This document shows, in pieces, positions 34,265 to 42,636 of a stretch of 64,000 nucleotides of DNA; position 1 is the first letter of the stretch, and every line of letters begins with the position of its first letter. A program made the translations under genes and the position numbers. The notes beneath the pieces were generated by a model. The model did no database searches. It was given only the letters and a program-made list of their open reading frames with translations, and was not told the DNA's origin. Origin of the DNA: Roseibium sp. MMSF_3412. Its GTDB lineage: Bacteria; Pseudomonadota; Alphaproteobacteria; Rhizobiales; Stappiaceae. The DNA is taken from positions 1 through 64,000 of the forward strand of contig NZ_JASHJI010000017.1 in assembly GCF_030733265.1 (NCBI RefSeq), read 5' to 3'.

Positions 34265-35464
34265 CTATTCCCGGAAAACCAGGGCGGCGGCGATCAGCAG
34301 GGCCGCGGCTGCAGCCAGCGAGGCTGCGTTGAAGGAACCGGTCATTGCATGGAGCTGGCCTGCAATCCACGGTCCGGCAACCTGACCGGCACCGAAGCTT
34401 GCCGTGAGAATCGCGAGCATGCGGCGGACTGCGGTTTGTCCATGTGCCTGTGCCTGTCTGCGTCCCTCCATCAGTCCGAGGGCGGTTATGCCCATGAAGG
34501 TTCCGCCAAGCAGCATGGCTCCGAACAGGAAAACGAACGGCTGCTGGCTGATAACGGTCAGCGCAACGCCGGCTGATTCCAAAACACAGGCAAGGGCAAA
34601 CGCCATTCGCGCACCTGTTCGGGCGGCGACCTTGTTCCAGACATAGATGGATGGCGCCGCGCTCAGACCGACAACGAGCCAGACCAGTTTCTCGCTGGAT
34701 TGAAGCGCCGGTTCCGAGCGGGCGATCACCGAGACGAATGTTGCGGTGATCACGTATCCGAAGCCGAAAAGCCCATATGCGCCGACCAACCGGATCAGGC
34801 CTCCGGTCATCAATGGCTTTGAGGCGCTCTGCACCCGTTTGTCGGCCGTGATGGCGTTCGGCTGTTCCGACGGTGCGGGCACAAGGCGGACCACGGCTGC
34901 CAGAAACAAAAGTGTTGCGATCCCGCTTGCGATCCAAAGGAGACGCCAGTCCGGCGCCAGGTAAGCCAGTCCGGCAATGAGAATTGCGGAAAGGGCGATG
35001 CCGCAGCCGACGCCGGCAAAGTGAAGCGCGGAGAGGTCGGCACGGCCGGCTGCATTCAGCCGTTCAAGGATGAGCGTGGTGGAAAACACGAGCACGAACG
35101 CACTTGCCATTCCACTCAAGAACCTGATGAACAGGAACGCCGCGAGATCAGTGGTCAGCGCCATTGCAATGCTTGTGACAGCGCTTGCGGCAAGTCCGCC
35201 AATGAACCAGTGCTGGGGCTTGCCGGGCAGGGATCTCGCCGCACCAGCAAGTGCGCCAGCCAGGTAGCCGAGGAAGTTTGCGGACGCGATCAGACCCGCC
35301 TCGCTTGCAGGCAGGTTCAGCCCGTCCGTCATGTAGGGGAGAATAGGCGTGTAGACGAAGCGGCCGATACCCATGGCTGCTGCCAGCGAGAGCAATCCTC
35401 CAAGAGCAAGCAACAGGTGGGAACGTTCGTCTTTCGACGGTCTGTCTTCTGCGGTGGACATCAA
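34265..35464 (-). CDS. MFS transporter (YbfB/YjiJ-like)
   Basis: A 399-aa inner-membrane protein with twelve predicted helices. The opening 'LLLALGGLLSLAAAMGIGRFVYTPILPYM' is the recognisable start of the YbfB/YjiJ subgroup of the major facilitator superfamily, and 'GRFVYTPILPYM' is its hallmark. The usual substrate is unknown (drugs or small organic molecules are the family guesses). The stop codon lies 5 bp from the MITE-like element, which sits between it and the aminotransferase stop. Confidence 0.85.
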   Translation of the reverse strand: MMSTAEDRPSKDERSHLLLALGGLLSLAAAMGIGRFVYTPILPYMTDGLNLPASEAGLIASANFLGYLAGALAGAARSLPGKPQHWFIGGLAASAVTSIAMALTTDLAAFLFIRFLSGMASAFVLVFSTTLILERLNAAGRADLSALHFAGVGCGIALSAILIAGLAYLAPDWRLLWIASGIATLLFLAAVVRLVPAPSEQPNAITADKRVQSASKPLMTGGLIRLVGAYGLFGFGYVITATFVSVIARSEPALQSSEKLVWLVVGLSAAPSIYVWNKVAARTGARMAFALACVLESAGVALTVISQQPFVFLFGAMLLGGTFMGITALGLMEGRRQAQAHGQTAVRRMLAILTASFGAGQVAGPWIAGQLHAMTGSFNAASLAAAAALLIAAALVFRE

Positions 35465-35806
35465 AGTGGTCGGGGAAGGGCGCGCAGCGCGTTCAAAGGT
35501 GAAGTGACTGTGGCGATGCTACAGCGTTCAGCACCCTGACACAAACGCGCAGATTGATGTCCGGGCTTTGCATTGCGGGCCGGGACAATCCTTCCGAACC
35601 AGTCCAACCAACAGGCTTTTGTGAACGCATAGTTCGGCGCACCAATAGCCAGGGACAAAATCGCGGCGAAAAAAAAAGAAAAAATTACTTTATTTTCGAC
35701 TTCCGAGCTTGCCGGACCGTGATCAGAATCCTATTTTGCGGCTCGAGACGGTCACGCGGACCAAGCGTCCGTTCAACCGTTCCCCGACTTATCTGAGGAG
35801 TTTGTC
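35465..35806. promoter_or_regulatory. Promoter region of sodB with A-rich tract
   Basis: A 342-bp divergent region. From about 35665 a run of A's precedes 'ttactttattttcgac'. 'ctgaggag' just before 35807 is the ribosome site. I see no perfect operator for Fur or OxyR. Confidence 0.5.
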
Positions 35807-36406
35807 ATGTCTTTCGAATTGCCTGACCTGCCATATGCTTACGATGCACTGGCACCTTACATGTCCGCTGAAACGCTCGAGTTTCACCACGACAAACATC
35901 ATCAGGCCTATGTCACCAAGGGCAATGAATTGCTCGCCGGCAGCGGCCTTGAAGGCAAGTCTCTGGAAGACATCGTGAAGGGCAGCTACGGCAGCAACGC
36001 GCCGCTGTTCAACAATGCCGGCCAGCACTACAACCACATCCATTTCTGGAAGTGGATGAAGAAGGACGGCGGCGGTACGTCGCTTCCAGGTGCACTTGCG
36101 GCTGCGATCGACAGCGACCTCGGCGGGTATGACAAATTCCGCGCCGATTTCATCGCTGCGGGCATCGGCCAGTTCGGTTCCGGATGGGCCTGGCTTGCGG
36201 TCAAGGACGGCAAGCTGGAGATCATGAAAACACCGAACGGCGAGAATCCGCTTGTTCACGGTGCAACGCCGATCCTCGGTTGTGACGTGTGGGAGCATTC
36301 CTATTACATCGACTACCGCAACGCGCGTCCGAAGTACCTGGAAGCCTTTGTCGACAACATGGTCAACTGGGACTACGTTCTGGAACTCTTTGAAGCGACG
36401 AAGTAA
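35807..36406 (+). CDS. sodB: Superoxide dismutase, Fe/Mn family
   Basis: A 199-aa cytoplasmic enzyme that converts superoxide to O2 and H2O2. Metal ligands are His27 ('LEFHHDKHHQAY'), the His in 'YNHIHFWKWM', and Asp and His of 'CDVWEHSYYIDYRN'. The 'FGSGWAWLAV' stretch is typical. Fe is more likely than Mn by the overall pattern, but I would not fix it. A strong hairpin terminator follows. Confidence 0.95.
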   Translation: MSFELPDLPYAYDALAPYMSAETLEFHHDKHHQAYVTKGNELLAGSGLEGKSLEDIVKGSYGSNAPLFNNAGQHYNHIHFWKWMKKDGGGTSLPGALAAAIDSDLGGYDKFRADFIAAGIGQFGSGWAWLAVKDGKLEIMKTPNGENPLVHGATPILGCDVWEHSYYIDYRNARPKYLEAFVDNMVNWDYVLELFEATK

Positions 36407-36428
36407 TTCCCGCCATCAGCGCTTTGAG

Positions 36429-36464
36429 AAACCCCGGTCCGCAAGGGCCGGGGTTTTTGTTTTT
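36429..36464 (+). terminator. Rho-independent terminator of sodB
   Basis: 'aaccccggtcc' (36429) pairs with 'gggccggggtt' (36446-36456) around a GCAA loop, followed by a T-rich run. It lies 23 bp after the sodB stop. Confidence 0.88.
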
Positions 36465-36597
36465 GTCAGTTTGGACCACACTTTGTTACACTTTTCCGGT
36501 GTCATCACGGGAGCGTGACTTTATGCATGGCCCCTTCATGGGCTGTACTCGTGACGGGCACACCGGATGCCAGTGTCTGATCGAGAGGGAGATGATC

Positions 36598-37056
36598 ATG
36601 CGCGTTGTTGGGAAAGTTGCGGCCGTTGCGATGATGGCCGGTTTGGGAATTGCAGGTTCGGTTCACGCGGCAGATGATCCGATAACAACGCGGCAGGATA
36701 TCATGTCCTCGGTTGGTGCGGCTGCCGGTCTTGGCGGCGGCATGATGAAGGGTCAGGTGGAGTACTCGCCTGTTGCCGGCAAGGCCGCAATCGCGGCCAT
36801 GAACGCAGCTGCCGTCTCCTTCGGGAGTTTCTTCCCGGCGGGCTCCGACCAGGGGGACACCGGGGCGCTTCCGGCAATCTGGGACAACGCGGATGGTTTT
36901 GCTGCTGAACTTGCAAAGTTCTCTGCTGCCACCGGCAAGGCAATGGAAGCCTCCGGCAAGGACGGACCCGCTGATCTCGATGCCTTCAAGGCGGCCATGG
37001 GGCCCATCTTCGGTACTTGCAAATCGTGCCACGAGACGTACCGTAAGAAAAACTGA
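36598..37056 (+). CDS. Exported cytochrome c' family protein
   Basis: A 152-aa c-type cytochrome. Signal peptide 'MRVVGKVAAVAMMAGLGIAGSVHAAD' is followed by a four-helix bundle with a single haem motif at the extreme C-terminus (Cys141-x-x-Cys144-His145, 'CKSCHETYRKKN'), which is the cytochrome c'/c556 layout. The sixth ligand cannot be judged from sequence. ATG 36598 is chosen for its spacing to 'gagggag'; ATG 36592 is two codons upstream. A diheme cytochrome follows 46 bp downstream on the same strand, so they may act together in the periplasm. Confidence 0.9.
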   Translation: MRVVGKVAAVAMMAGLGIAGSVHAADDPITTRQDIMSSVGAAAGLGGGMMKGQVEYSPVAGKAAIAAMNAAAVSFGSFFPAGSDQGDTGALPAIWDNADGFAAELAKFSAATGKAMEASGKDGPADLDAFKAAMGPIFGTCKSCHETYRKKN

Positions 37057-37102
37057 CCGGCACCTTCCGACACTGCCGGTGTGATCGGCCTCGGAGAGAC
37101 CC

Positions 37103-38035
37103 ATGAAAAAGGGAATTGTCGTCCTGTTCGTCCTGGCTGTGCTTGCAGCCGGGGCTGCATGGGTCATGTCCGCGCCGACCCGGATGAGCGAACAGGAGAC
37201 AAATGCGCTCAAATCGGGTGACCCGGTGAGCGGAGAGCTTGTCTTCTGGGCCGGCGGCTGTGCCTCCTGCCATGCAGCGCCGGACGCGAAGGGCGACGAT
37301 CTGCTCAAGCTGGGTGGCGGGCTGAGGCTTGAGACACCTTTTGGGGTCTTCGTCTCGCCGAACATCTCGTCAAGCGAGGCGGACGGTATCGGGGCGTGGT
37401 CGCTCGCCGATTTCGCAAATGCCATGACCCACGGCACGTCGCCTGACGGACGAAACTACTATCCGGCCTTTCCCTATACCTCCTATGCCCGGATGTCGGA
37501 TACGGATGTCGGCGACCTTTATGCGTTCATGAAAACGCTTCCTGCGGTCGAGGGGGAGGCGGCTTCACACGAGCTAGGGTTCCCGTTCAACATCCGCCGG
37601 GGTCTTGGCCTGTGGAAACGCCTGTTCCTTGATCCTTCACCCGTGATTGCCGCACCCGTTTCAAAAGGCGATGTGGATCAGGCCTTGTGGGAACGGGGAC
37701 GGTATCTCGTGGAGGGCCCCGGGCATTGCGGCGAGTGCCATACACCGCGCGACTTTGCCGGTGGGCTGGTGTTGTCTGAATGGCTTGGAGGCGCTCCGGC
37801 GCCAACAGGCGACGGCCGTATTCCGGACATCACGCCGGTGGACGGCAAGTTCGGCAGCTGGAGTGCTGCCGATATTGCCTATTACCTGGAAAGCGGATTC
37901 ACGGCGGAATACGACTCCGTCGGCGGTGAGATGGTCAAGGTTCAGGAGAACATGGCGCGCCTTCCGTCAGGTGACCGGGACGCAATCGCCGCTTATCTGA
38001 AAGCCATTCCCGTCGTCGAACCAAATGCAAATTGA
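37103..38035 (+). CDS. Membrane-anchored diheme c-type cytochrome
   Basis: A 310-aa protein with one N-terminal helix ('IVVLFVLAVLAAGAAWVMSA') and two class I cytochrome c domains, haem motifs at residues 53-57 ('CASCH') and 209-213 ('CGECH'). Likely Met ligands are in the 'YTSYARMSDTDV' and 'NMARLPSGD' areas. The architecture resembles cytochrome subunits of alcohol/aldehyde and sugar dehydrogenases and thiosulfate dehydrogenase-like proteins. It follows the cytochrome c' gene and probably passes electrons in the periplasm; the donor enzyme is not in the window. Confidence 0.88.
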   Translation: MKKGIVVLFVLAVLAAGAAWVMSAPTRMSEQETNALKSGDPVSGELVFWAGGCASCHAAPDAKGDDLLKLGGGLRLETPFGVFVSPNISSSEADGIGAWSLADFANAMTHGTSPDGRNYYPAFPYTSYARMSDTDVGDLYAFMKTLPAVEGEAASHELGFPFNIRRGLGLWKRLFLDPSPVIAAPVSKGDVDQALWERGRYLVEGPGHCGECHTPRDFAGGLVLSEWLGGAPAPTGDGRIPDITPVDGKFGSWSAADIAYYLESGFTAEYDSVGGEMVKVQENMARLPSGDRDAIAAYLKAIPVVEPNAN

Positions 38036-38066
38036 CAGGCTGGGTCCATCGGACTAACGAAATCGG

Positions 38067-38552
38067 ATGGAACCAGACACTCATATTCTCGTTGCTCCGG
38101 TCGAAACCACCGACGAACTGGAAGCGGTCAAAACACTGTTCCGGGCCTATGTGGATTGGCTCAACATCGATCTTTCCTATCAGGGTTTTGAAGAAGAACT
38201 TGCCGGTATGCCCGGGAAGTACGCACCGCCACGAGGCGCGCTTTTTGTTGCCAAGACACAGGATGGAACGATCCTTGGCTGCGTCGGGCTGAGGGCCTTC
38301 GACGAGGATGGCAGATGTGAAATGAAGCGGCTCTATGTCTTGCCGGAGGGCCGGGGAAAACGGGTCGGTGCCGCACTGGTCGGGCGTGTGATCGAAGCCG
38401 CCGTCGATGCCGGTTATTCGGAGATGCTGCTCGATACGCTGCCCACCATGACCGGGGCAATCAAGCTTTACAGAGCGGCGGGCTTTGAAGAGGTCCCGGC
38501 CTATTATGAGACACCGATCCGCGAGACGGTTTTTTTCCGGAAATCTCTCTAG
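38067..38552 (+). CDS. GNAT-family N-acetyltransferase
   Basis: A 161-aa acetyltransferase. 'MKRLYVLPEGRGKRVGAALVGRV' carries the acetyl-CoA loop (Rx-x-G-x-G/A pattern, slightly altered), and 'IKLYRAAGFEEVPAYYET' is the C-terminal motif. Opening 'VETTDELEAVKTLFRAYVDW' is typical of the group often found next to Fe-S or transport genes. Starts 31 bp after the cytochrome gene and could share its transcript. Substrate unknown. Confidence 0.87.
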   Translation: MEPDTHILVAPVETTDELEAVKTLFRAYVDWLNIDLSYQGFEEELAGMPGKYAPPRGALFVAKTQDGTILGCVGLRAFDEDGRCEMKRLYVLPEGRGKRVGAALVGRVIEAAVDAGYSEMLLDTLPTMTGAIKLYRAAGFEEVPAYYETPIRETVFFRKSL

Positions 38553-38574
38553 GTTACAAGATCTCGGTTTGATG

Positions 38575-38605
38575 CCGCGGTGGACTGCAATCCAGTCCAC
38601 CGCGG
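38575..38605. terminator. 13-bp perfect hairpin between convergent genes
   Basis: 'ccgcggtggactg' pairs perfectly with 'cagtccaccgcgg' around 'caatc'. It lies between the GNAT stop and the convergent RidA stop and probably ends transcription in both directions, though no long T run follows. Confidence 0.65.
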
Positions 38606-38616
38606 GGCTTTCAACT

Positions 38617-38991
38617 TCAAAGCCCGAAAACAGCCTCGATCTCAACACGCAGTTCGGGCGCGAAAAGGCCGGTCACCATGACGAGCGAGCTGGCCGGAAC
38701 TGCAGCCCCGTATCCGGCTTCAAGTGCATCACGGACTGCAGGAATGTCGGCGGCGTCGGTGATGAACACTGTCACCTTGATCAGATCCACGAGCGTCCTG
38801 TCATATTGTGTTGCGATGTAGGCCAGTTGCTCAAGAATGGCGTGGGTCTGCTCGCCGGCACCGGACATCTGTTTGTTTGTCCCGAAGGCTGTGAAACCGG
38901 ATGTGTAGACGGTGTCACCGTGCCGGACGGCGTGTGTGTAGGGGCCGACCGGAAGTCCGAGTGCTTCAAAGTTCTGTCTTGATAGGGTCAT
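38617..38991 (-). CDS. RidA-family protein
   Basis: A 124-aa protein of the YjgF/YER057c/UK114 fold. It has the fold's core ('LPVGPYTHAVRHGDTVYTSGF', 'QTHAILEQLAYIATQYDRTL', 'VFITDAADIPAVRDALEAGY', 'PASSLVMVTGLFAPELRVEIEAV'). The family's key Arg that binds the carboxylate of 2-aminoacrylate, usually 'vaRcxV' style, is missing here ('SSLVMVTGL'), so classical imine deaminase activity is doubtful. Last gene of a three-gene minus-strand run (ABM, DUF2798, RidA). Confidence 0.85.
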   Translation of the reverse strand: MTLSRQNFEALGLPVGPYTHAVRHGDTVYTSGFTAFGTNKQMSGAGEQTHAILEQLAYIATQYDRTLVDLIKVTVFITDAADIPAVRDALEAGYGAAVPASSLVMVTGLFAPELRVEIEAVFGL

Positions 38992-39006
38992 GCGTGCTCC
39001 AGGGGG

Positions 39007-39225
39007 TCAGGGCAGTTTGCGGACGATCGTGCTGGTGATCTTTTCGACGGCAGGGCCAAGGCACAGGGCAATGACGGCGGCGGCCGGCCACGCCAGGCGA
39101 AAGGCTTCCATCCATCTGGCCAGAAAGACGTCGCTCCAGCCCAGATTGATGAATGTCACCCAGCAGGACATCAGGAAAGACAGCCCGAGGGACATGAAGA
39201 ATGTGGCGACAAGCCTTCGCTTCAT
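39007..39225 (-). CDS. DUF2798 two-helix membrane protein
   Basis: A 72-aa membrane protein with two hydrophobic segments (about residues 6-27 and 40-60) and the family pattern 'SFLMSCWVTFINLG' and 'WMEAFRLAWPAAAVIAL'. Start 39225 ('MKRRLVATFFMS') is chosen over 39273 because it leads straight into the first helix. It lies between the ABM and RidA genes on the same strand. Function unknown. Confidence 0.8.
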   Translation of the reverse strand: MKRRLVATFFMSLGLSFLMSCWVTFINLGWSDVFLARWMEAFRLAWPAAAVIALCLGPAVEKITSTIVRKLP

Positions 39226-39232
39226 GGCGGTT

Positions 39233-39544
39233 TCACGCTGCGGATTTTGCGGATGAGCGGCCGATCTCGCCAAGCTCCTCGATGTACTTCACTTCGGTTA
39301 GATCACGCGCCAGATAGGCCCGGGTATGGTCTGCCTCGAAATGTTCAGCGAGCGCCTGCTTGTCCGTCCAGCACTCCCACAAGGTGAATTTTCCCGGTTC
39401 CTGCAGGTTCTGCCGGATCTCGAACATAAGGCAGCCGGGTTCGTCTTGCGTCTGTTCGGCAAGCTTCCGCAATCCGGCTTCAGCCTCTTCAAGCGATGCG
39501 CCGTCCTTGAGCTCAATGCCCGCGCTGATGAAATAATTCGACAT
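39233..39544 (-). CDS. Antibiotic biosynthesis monooxygenase-domain (ABM) protein
   Basis: A 103-aa dimeric alpha/beta-barrel protein. Pattern: 'LRKLAEQTQDEPGCLMFEIR', 'FTLWECWTDKQALAEHFEAD', the ABM core, with likely functions in quinol or reactive-carbonyl chemistry. Start 39544 has 'cggag' upstream. It is the first gene after the divergent LysR regulator and probably its target. The substrate is unknown; a detoxification role is an inference from the LysR/ABM layout. Confidence 0.87.
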   Translation of the reverse strand: MSNYFISAGIELKDGASLEEAEAGLRKLAEQTQDEPGCLMFEIRQNLQEPGKFTLWECWTDKQALAEHFEADHTRAYLARDLTEVKYIEELGEIGRSSAKSAA

Positions 39545-39642
39545 GGGTGTCTCCGTGTTTTCAAGTGGCACCCCGTGTCTATTGATTTCGAAATGAATAT
39601 TCTATACTCAATTCTGGTATTTGAAATTCCGAAAAAGAAATC

Positions 39643-40548
39643 ATGCTGGACGACATCGCTCTCTTCATTCACATCGCCCAGTGCGGAAGCCTGTCGGCTG
39701 CTGCAAACCGGCTGAACCTTCCACCTGCCAATGTCACACGCCGCTTGCAGCGATTGGAAGACACGCTCGGCGTCCGGCTGGTGCACAGGTCCGCGAGGAA
39801 ATTCTCGCTGACGTCAGAAGGGGAGGCCTATTACGCAAGTCTTGCCGATGTGATGCAACAGGCTGAAAAAACGCTGCAAAGCCTGAGCTCGGAACTTCGC
39901 CAGTTGAGTGGGCCGCTCAGAGCGGCGGCACCGACAAACGCATCCATCGGTATTCTTGCACCCATGTGGTCAAGCTTCCTGAAATCCCACCCCGAAATCC
40001 AACTGACACTAAGTCTCAGCAACGACAACAAGGATCTGGTCGAGAACAGGGTCGACATCGCTCTGCGGTTCGGGGCGCAGTCAGAAACGGGTCTTTATCA
40101 GAAACGGGTCGGGCGGGTCGCGACCAAGCTCGTTGCATCGCCGGAATATCTGGCGGCGAACGGTATCCCGGAAAACCTCGAAAACCTGTCCTGGCACAAG
40201 CTCATCTGGGTTTCATCGCTTCCGCACTGGTCCCTGAAGAACGTCGAAACGGGCCGGGAAGAAACAGTCTATCTCAGCCCGCACATCGCCGTTGATGATA
40301 TCACCCTGGCGCGGCAGCTTGTTGCGGACGGCCACGGCATCGCTCTGTTGCCGGTCACGGAGACGTCGGCCGATCTTGCATCGGGCCGGCTTTGCTTCGT
40401 CTTGCCGTCCTGGACCGGTCAGGATCGCAACGCCTATCTCGTGTGGCCGACGGGGCGCCTCTTGAGTGTTCGCGCCAGATGCCTGCGAGATCACGTTGCG
40501 GAGTTCATGTCCGCTGACCCGGTGTTGCAGGGCGGGCTTCCCGCCTGA
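39643..40548 (+). CDS. LysR-family transcriptional regulator
   Basis: A 301-aa regulator. The N-terminal helix-turn-helix 'GSLSAAANRLNLPPANVTRRLQRLEDTLGVRLVHRSARK' is clear; the rest is the periplasmic-binding-protein-like effector domain of the CrgA/AaeR-like subgroup. Divergent from the ABM-DUF2798-RidA run across 98 bp, the standard layout for a LysR protein and its target operon. The short AT-rich intergenic DNA near 39575-39635 should hold its operators. Confidence 0.93.
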   Translation: MLDDIALFIHIAQCGSLSAAANRLNLPPANVTRRLQRLEDTLGVRLVHRSARKFSLTSEGEAYYASLADVMQQAEKTLQSLSSELRQLSGPLRAAAPTNASIGILAPMWSSFLKSHPEIQLTLSLSNDNKDLVENRVDIALRFGAQSETGLYQKRVGRVATKLVASPEYLAANGIPENLENLSWHKLIWVSSLPHWSLKNVETGREETVYLSPHIAVDDITLARQLVADGHGIALLPVTETSADLASGRLCFVLPSWTGQDRNAYLVWPTGRLLSVRARCLRDHVAEFMSADPVLQGGLPA

Positions 40549-40555
40549 ACGAGCG

Positions 40556-40945
40556 TCAGGCCGTGTAGGGGTTGCACCTTATAAAGCGCGGAACGTCGAT
40601 GAAGGACCGCATCGCCGACAGCCAGGCGAGACACTGATCCTGCGTTTTGAAACAGCCCGCCTGGGAGGTCTGATACCGGTCACTGAAATCATAAACGGTG
40701 CCGCTTGCAATCCCCTTCCAGCCTGATCCGGTGAAGGTGCGGCAGTCATAAGGTGTGTTTCGGGTGTAGGGCAGGTTCTGCCGCGTCTTGCTGAAGGTCG
40801 GCGCGAACAGGAGATCGGATGGGGTTTGAAACTGCGACGACTGACACGCGACAAGCCCGAAAGCCGCCACGGCAACAAATGACATCTTGCACAGCGATCC
40901 GAATTTGCCGGCAACATGCGCTCTTGTGCTGGGGTGACGAACCAT
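40556..40945 (-). CDS. Small lipoprotein with conserved cysteines, unknown
   Basis: A 129-aa protein. Start 40945 has 'aggagagc' seven bases upstream and gives a leader ending in a lipobox 'GLVAC'. The mature part has four further Cys ('YDCRTF', 'AGCFKTQDQCLAW', 'IRCNPYTA'), consistent with two disulfides in the periplasm. No recognised family. It is convergent with the LysR gene (7 bp between stops). Confidence 0.75.
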   Translation of the reverse strand: MVRHPSTRAHVAGKFGSLCKMSFVAVAAFGLVACQSSQFQTPSDLLFAPTFSKTRQNLPYTRNTPYDCRTFTGSGWKGIASGTVYDFSDRYQTSQAGCFKTQDQCLAWLSAMRSFIDVPRFIRCNPYTA

Positions 40946-41137
40946 CAAATGCTCTCCTGAAACCGAAACGTTGTCTCCCGGCACTCCAAGAGACTGATTT
41001 GCAATACAAATCAATTGAGCTGAAGAGCGCGGCAAAATCAAGACACGAACAGCGGAGCCTCCCCCGGCCGATTGGGCGGAGGAGGCATATGCCGGCTTCA
41101 AAGAGTTTGTCTGCTCACGACGCGATGGATGCCGTCA

Positions 41138-42190
41138 TCAAGAAAAGGGATCCACGTTCGGAAGGTTGAAGTCGAACGGGTCGTTCAAACCCTGGTCCAC
41201 ATCGTCCCAACCCTGATAATGGCCTTCTTCCCGCAGCTTCAGGAGAACCGCTTCGATCTGGTCGTTGACGGATCCGAACGCATCCCAGGCTTCGCCCATG
41301 CCGTTGGCAAAGCGGGCGATTTCCTCGTAGAAACCCTGTGGCAACTGGTCGAAGTTGATCTGATCGAGGTCGGAGAACAAGAAGATCGCTTCGTCTTCAA
41401 ACAGGAACTGACGCTCCCCTCCGTTCAAATAGGTGATCTCACCTTCGAACATCACGGAAACCGTCATCTCGTAGTATCCGAAGTCGTTCCTCTGAATGTC
41501 GATCATGAACTCGAAAGCCATGAAGAACTCTTCGATCCCGTAATCGAAACCTTGTCCCTCCACTTCGAGCATCTGCTCATAACCGTGGGATGTCAGGATC
41601 GGGTTGCCGTTCGCGTCGAAGGCTTCCGTTTGAATGGACGTCGCGACCTCGGCATTCAACTCGATACGAAGTTCCCTGAACTGATTGTCGTAGAAACTGC
41701 CTGCAAACCCGTGGGCGAGGCCGCTCTGGTACTCCACCGCCATCTCTTGACCATTAACGTTCATGGTCTTGATCTCGGTTGTACGCTCTTCCGTGAGGGT
41801 CATGATATCGAGCGCTCCGGCATCTGCGCGGAACGTGTAATCAGTCATTTCGAGCGCAAAATTCACCTGCTGCTCGCCGGCACCGCCAGCAGTTTCGACC
41901 CCGGACCAGATCGTGCCCTGCGATCCCTGGGACAGTTCTCCGGCGGGGAGGTCGTCCTTGCCGTCGAGGTTGTAGGGGTCGAAATTCAGGAAGGGCAGGC
42001 CGGAAGCGGATTGACCGTTTGCTGAAGTTGCCGATGCATCAGACTGCGTGCCCGGGTCATTGACCGGATTGCCCGGCGGCCCGCTCTTGGTGACGTCTAC
42101 GGCGTTTGCTGCCAGTTCGATGATTTTCTGATCCAGTAGTTCATCGAGATTGGTAAAGTTCGTATTTGTAAATCTTGTATGCGTATTCAT
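41138..42190 (-). CDS. Acidic orphan protein, unknown
   Basis: A 350-aa protein rich in Asp, Glu and Asn, with no signal peptide or membrane helix. The N-terminus is low-complexity ('MNTHTRFTNTNFTNLDELL') followed by a disordered Gly/Ser/Asn/Pro stretch to about residue 90. The rest alternates short beta-like stretches rich in Phe, Tyr and Ile ('DYTFRADAGALDIMTL', 'FFMAFEFMIDIQRNDFGYYE'). The acidic, repeat-poor layout recalls type I-secreted proteins, but I see no RTX nonapeptides. A long AT-rich leader (42191-42429) precedes it. Function unknown; composition hints at acquisition. Confidence 0.7.
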   Translation of the reverse strand: MNTHTRFTNTNFTNLDELLDQKIIELAANAVDVTKSGPPGNPVNDPGTQSDASATSANGQSASGLPFLNFDPYNLDGKDDLPAGELSQGSQGTIWSGVETAGGAGEQQVNFALEMTDYTFRADAGALDIMTLTEERTTEIKTMNVNGQEMAVEYQSGLAHGFAGSFYDNQFRELRIELNAEVATSIQTEAFDANGNPILTSHGYEQMLEVEGQGFDYGIEEFFMAFEFMIDIQRNDFGYYEMTVSVMFEGEITYLNGGERQFLFEDEAIFLFSDLDQINFDQLPQGFYEEIARFANGMGEAWDAFGSVNDQIEAVLLKLREEGHYQGWDDVDQGLNDPFDFNLPNVDPFS

Positions 42191-42429
42191 GGTGGCTCCT
42201 CTCCAAAAATCTATGTCATCCTGCTGGCTTTATTTTAATGAAACCTGCATTATTAGATTTGGTGGGGGATCAGACGCCTTCAACTAAATTTTGTTTCATT
42301 AAAAATCAGAAATATTTCGGTTTACATATTAAATCTGCATGTTTTGTTCATTGAAATATCTAGAAAGATCAATGCGAGATTTTTTGGTTACTGGAATACT
42401 TGACCGTATTCTTTTCAGTGTAAGTCGAA
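42191..42429. other. AT-rich region upstream of the acidic orphan gene
   Basis: About 240 bp, strongly AT-rich, with repeated short A/T runs. It should hold the promoter of the leftward orphan gene. It ends exactly where the 143-bp repeat begins. Confidence 0.5.
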
Positions 42430-42433
42430 ACGA

Positions 42434-42461
42434 AAAAGACCGGCGCCCATGGCGCCGGCCT
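42434..42461 (-). terminator. Terminator in repeat copy A
   Basis: On the minus strand 'ccggcgcc' pairs with 'ggcgccgg' around ATG, followed by a T run. Identical to the terminator in copy B. Confidence 0.85.
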
Positions 42462-42485
42462 CTGTCATTCGCCGAATTTTGACTG

Positions 42486-42572
42486 TCAGTTCACGTTGAT
42501 CCAGCGCAGCATCAGGAAATTGTCCGCCCGCTGGGTGAGGTCGATATTGGATTTTGAACCCCACAGGAGCGG
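42486..42572 (-). pseudogene. Detached 3' end of a peptide-binding-protein gene
   Basis: It encodes the same last residues as the intact gene ('LLWGSKSNIDLTQRADNFL' through 'RWINVN' and stop) with only synonymous changes. Upstream sequence on the minus strand (from about 42573) has no relation to the gene. Since selection at protein level shaped the differences, this end comes from a diverged allele, not from decay of a local copy. Confidence 0.85.
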
Positions 42573-42636
42573 TTCTCTTGAGGGTCATTGATCGTTTGCT
42601 TGTATCGCGGAACGCGAAAATAGCGGAGACAAATCG

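Larger units (their letters stand above)
42430..42572. repeat. 143-bp direct repeat, copy A (binding-protein gene 3' end)
   Basis: It matches 44971-45113 at 137 of 143 positions, in the same orientation. It contains the last 29 codons of the binding-protein gene and its terminator. Five of the six differences fall at synonymous third codon positions and one is after the stop. Confidence 0.95.

Noticed and set aside
34038..34385. Plus-strand frame across the second MITE-like element
   Set aside because: Runs into the antisense of the MFS gene and resembles short repeat-derived ORFs often called hypothetical in alphaproteobacteria.
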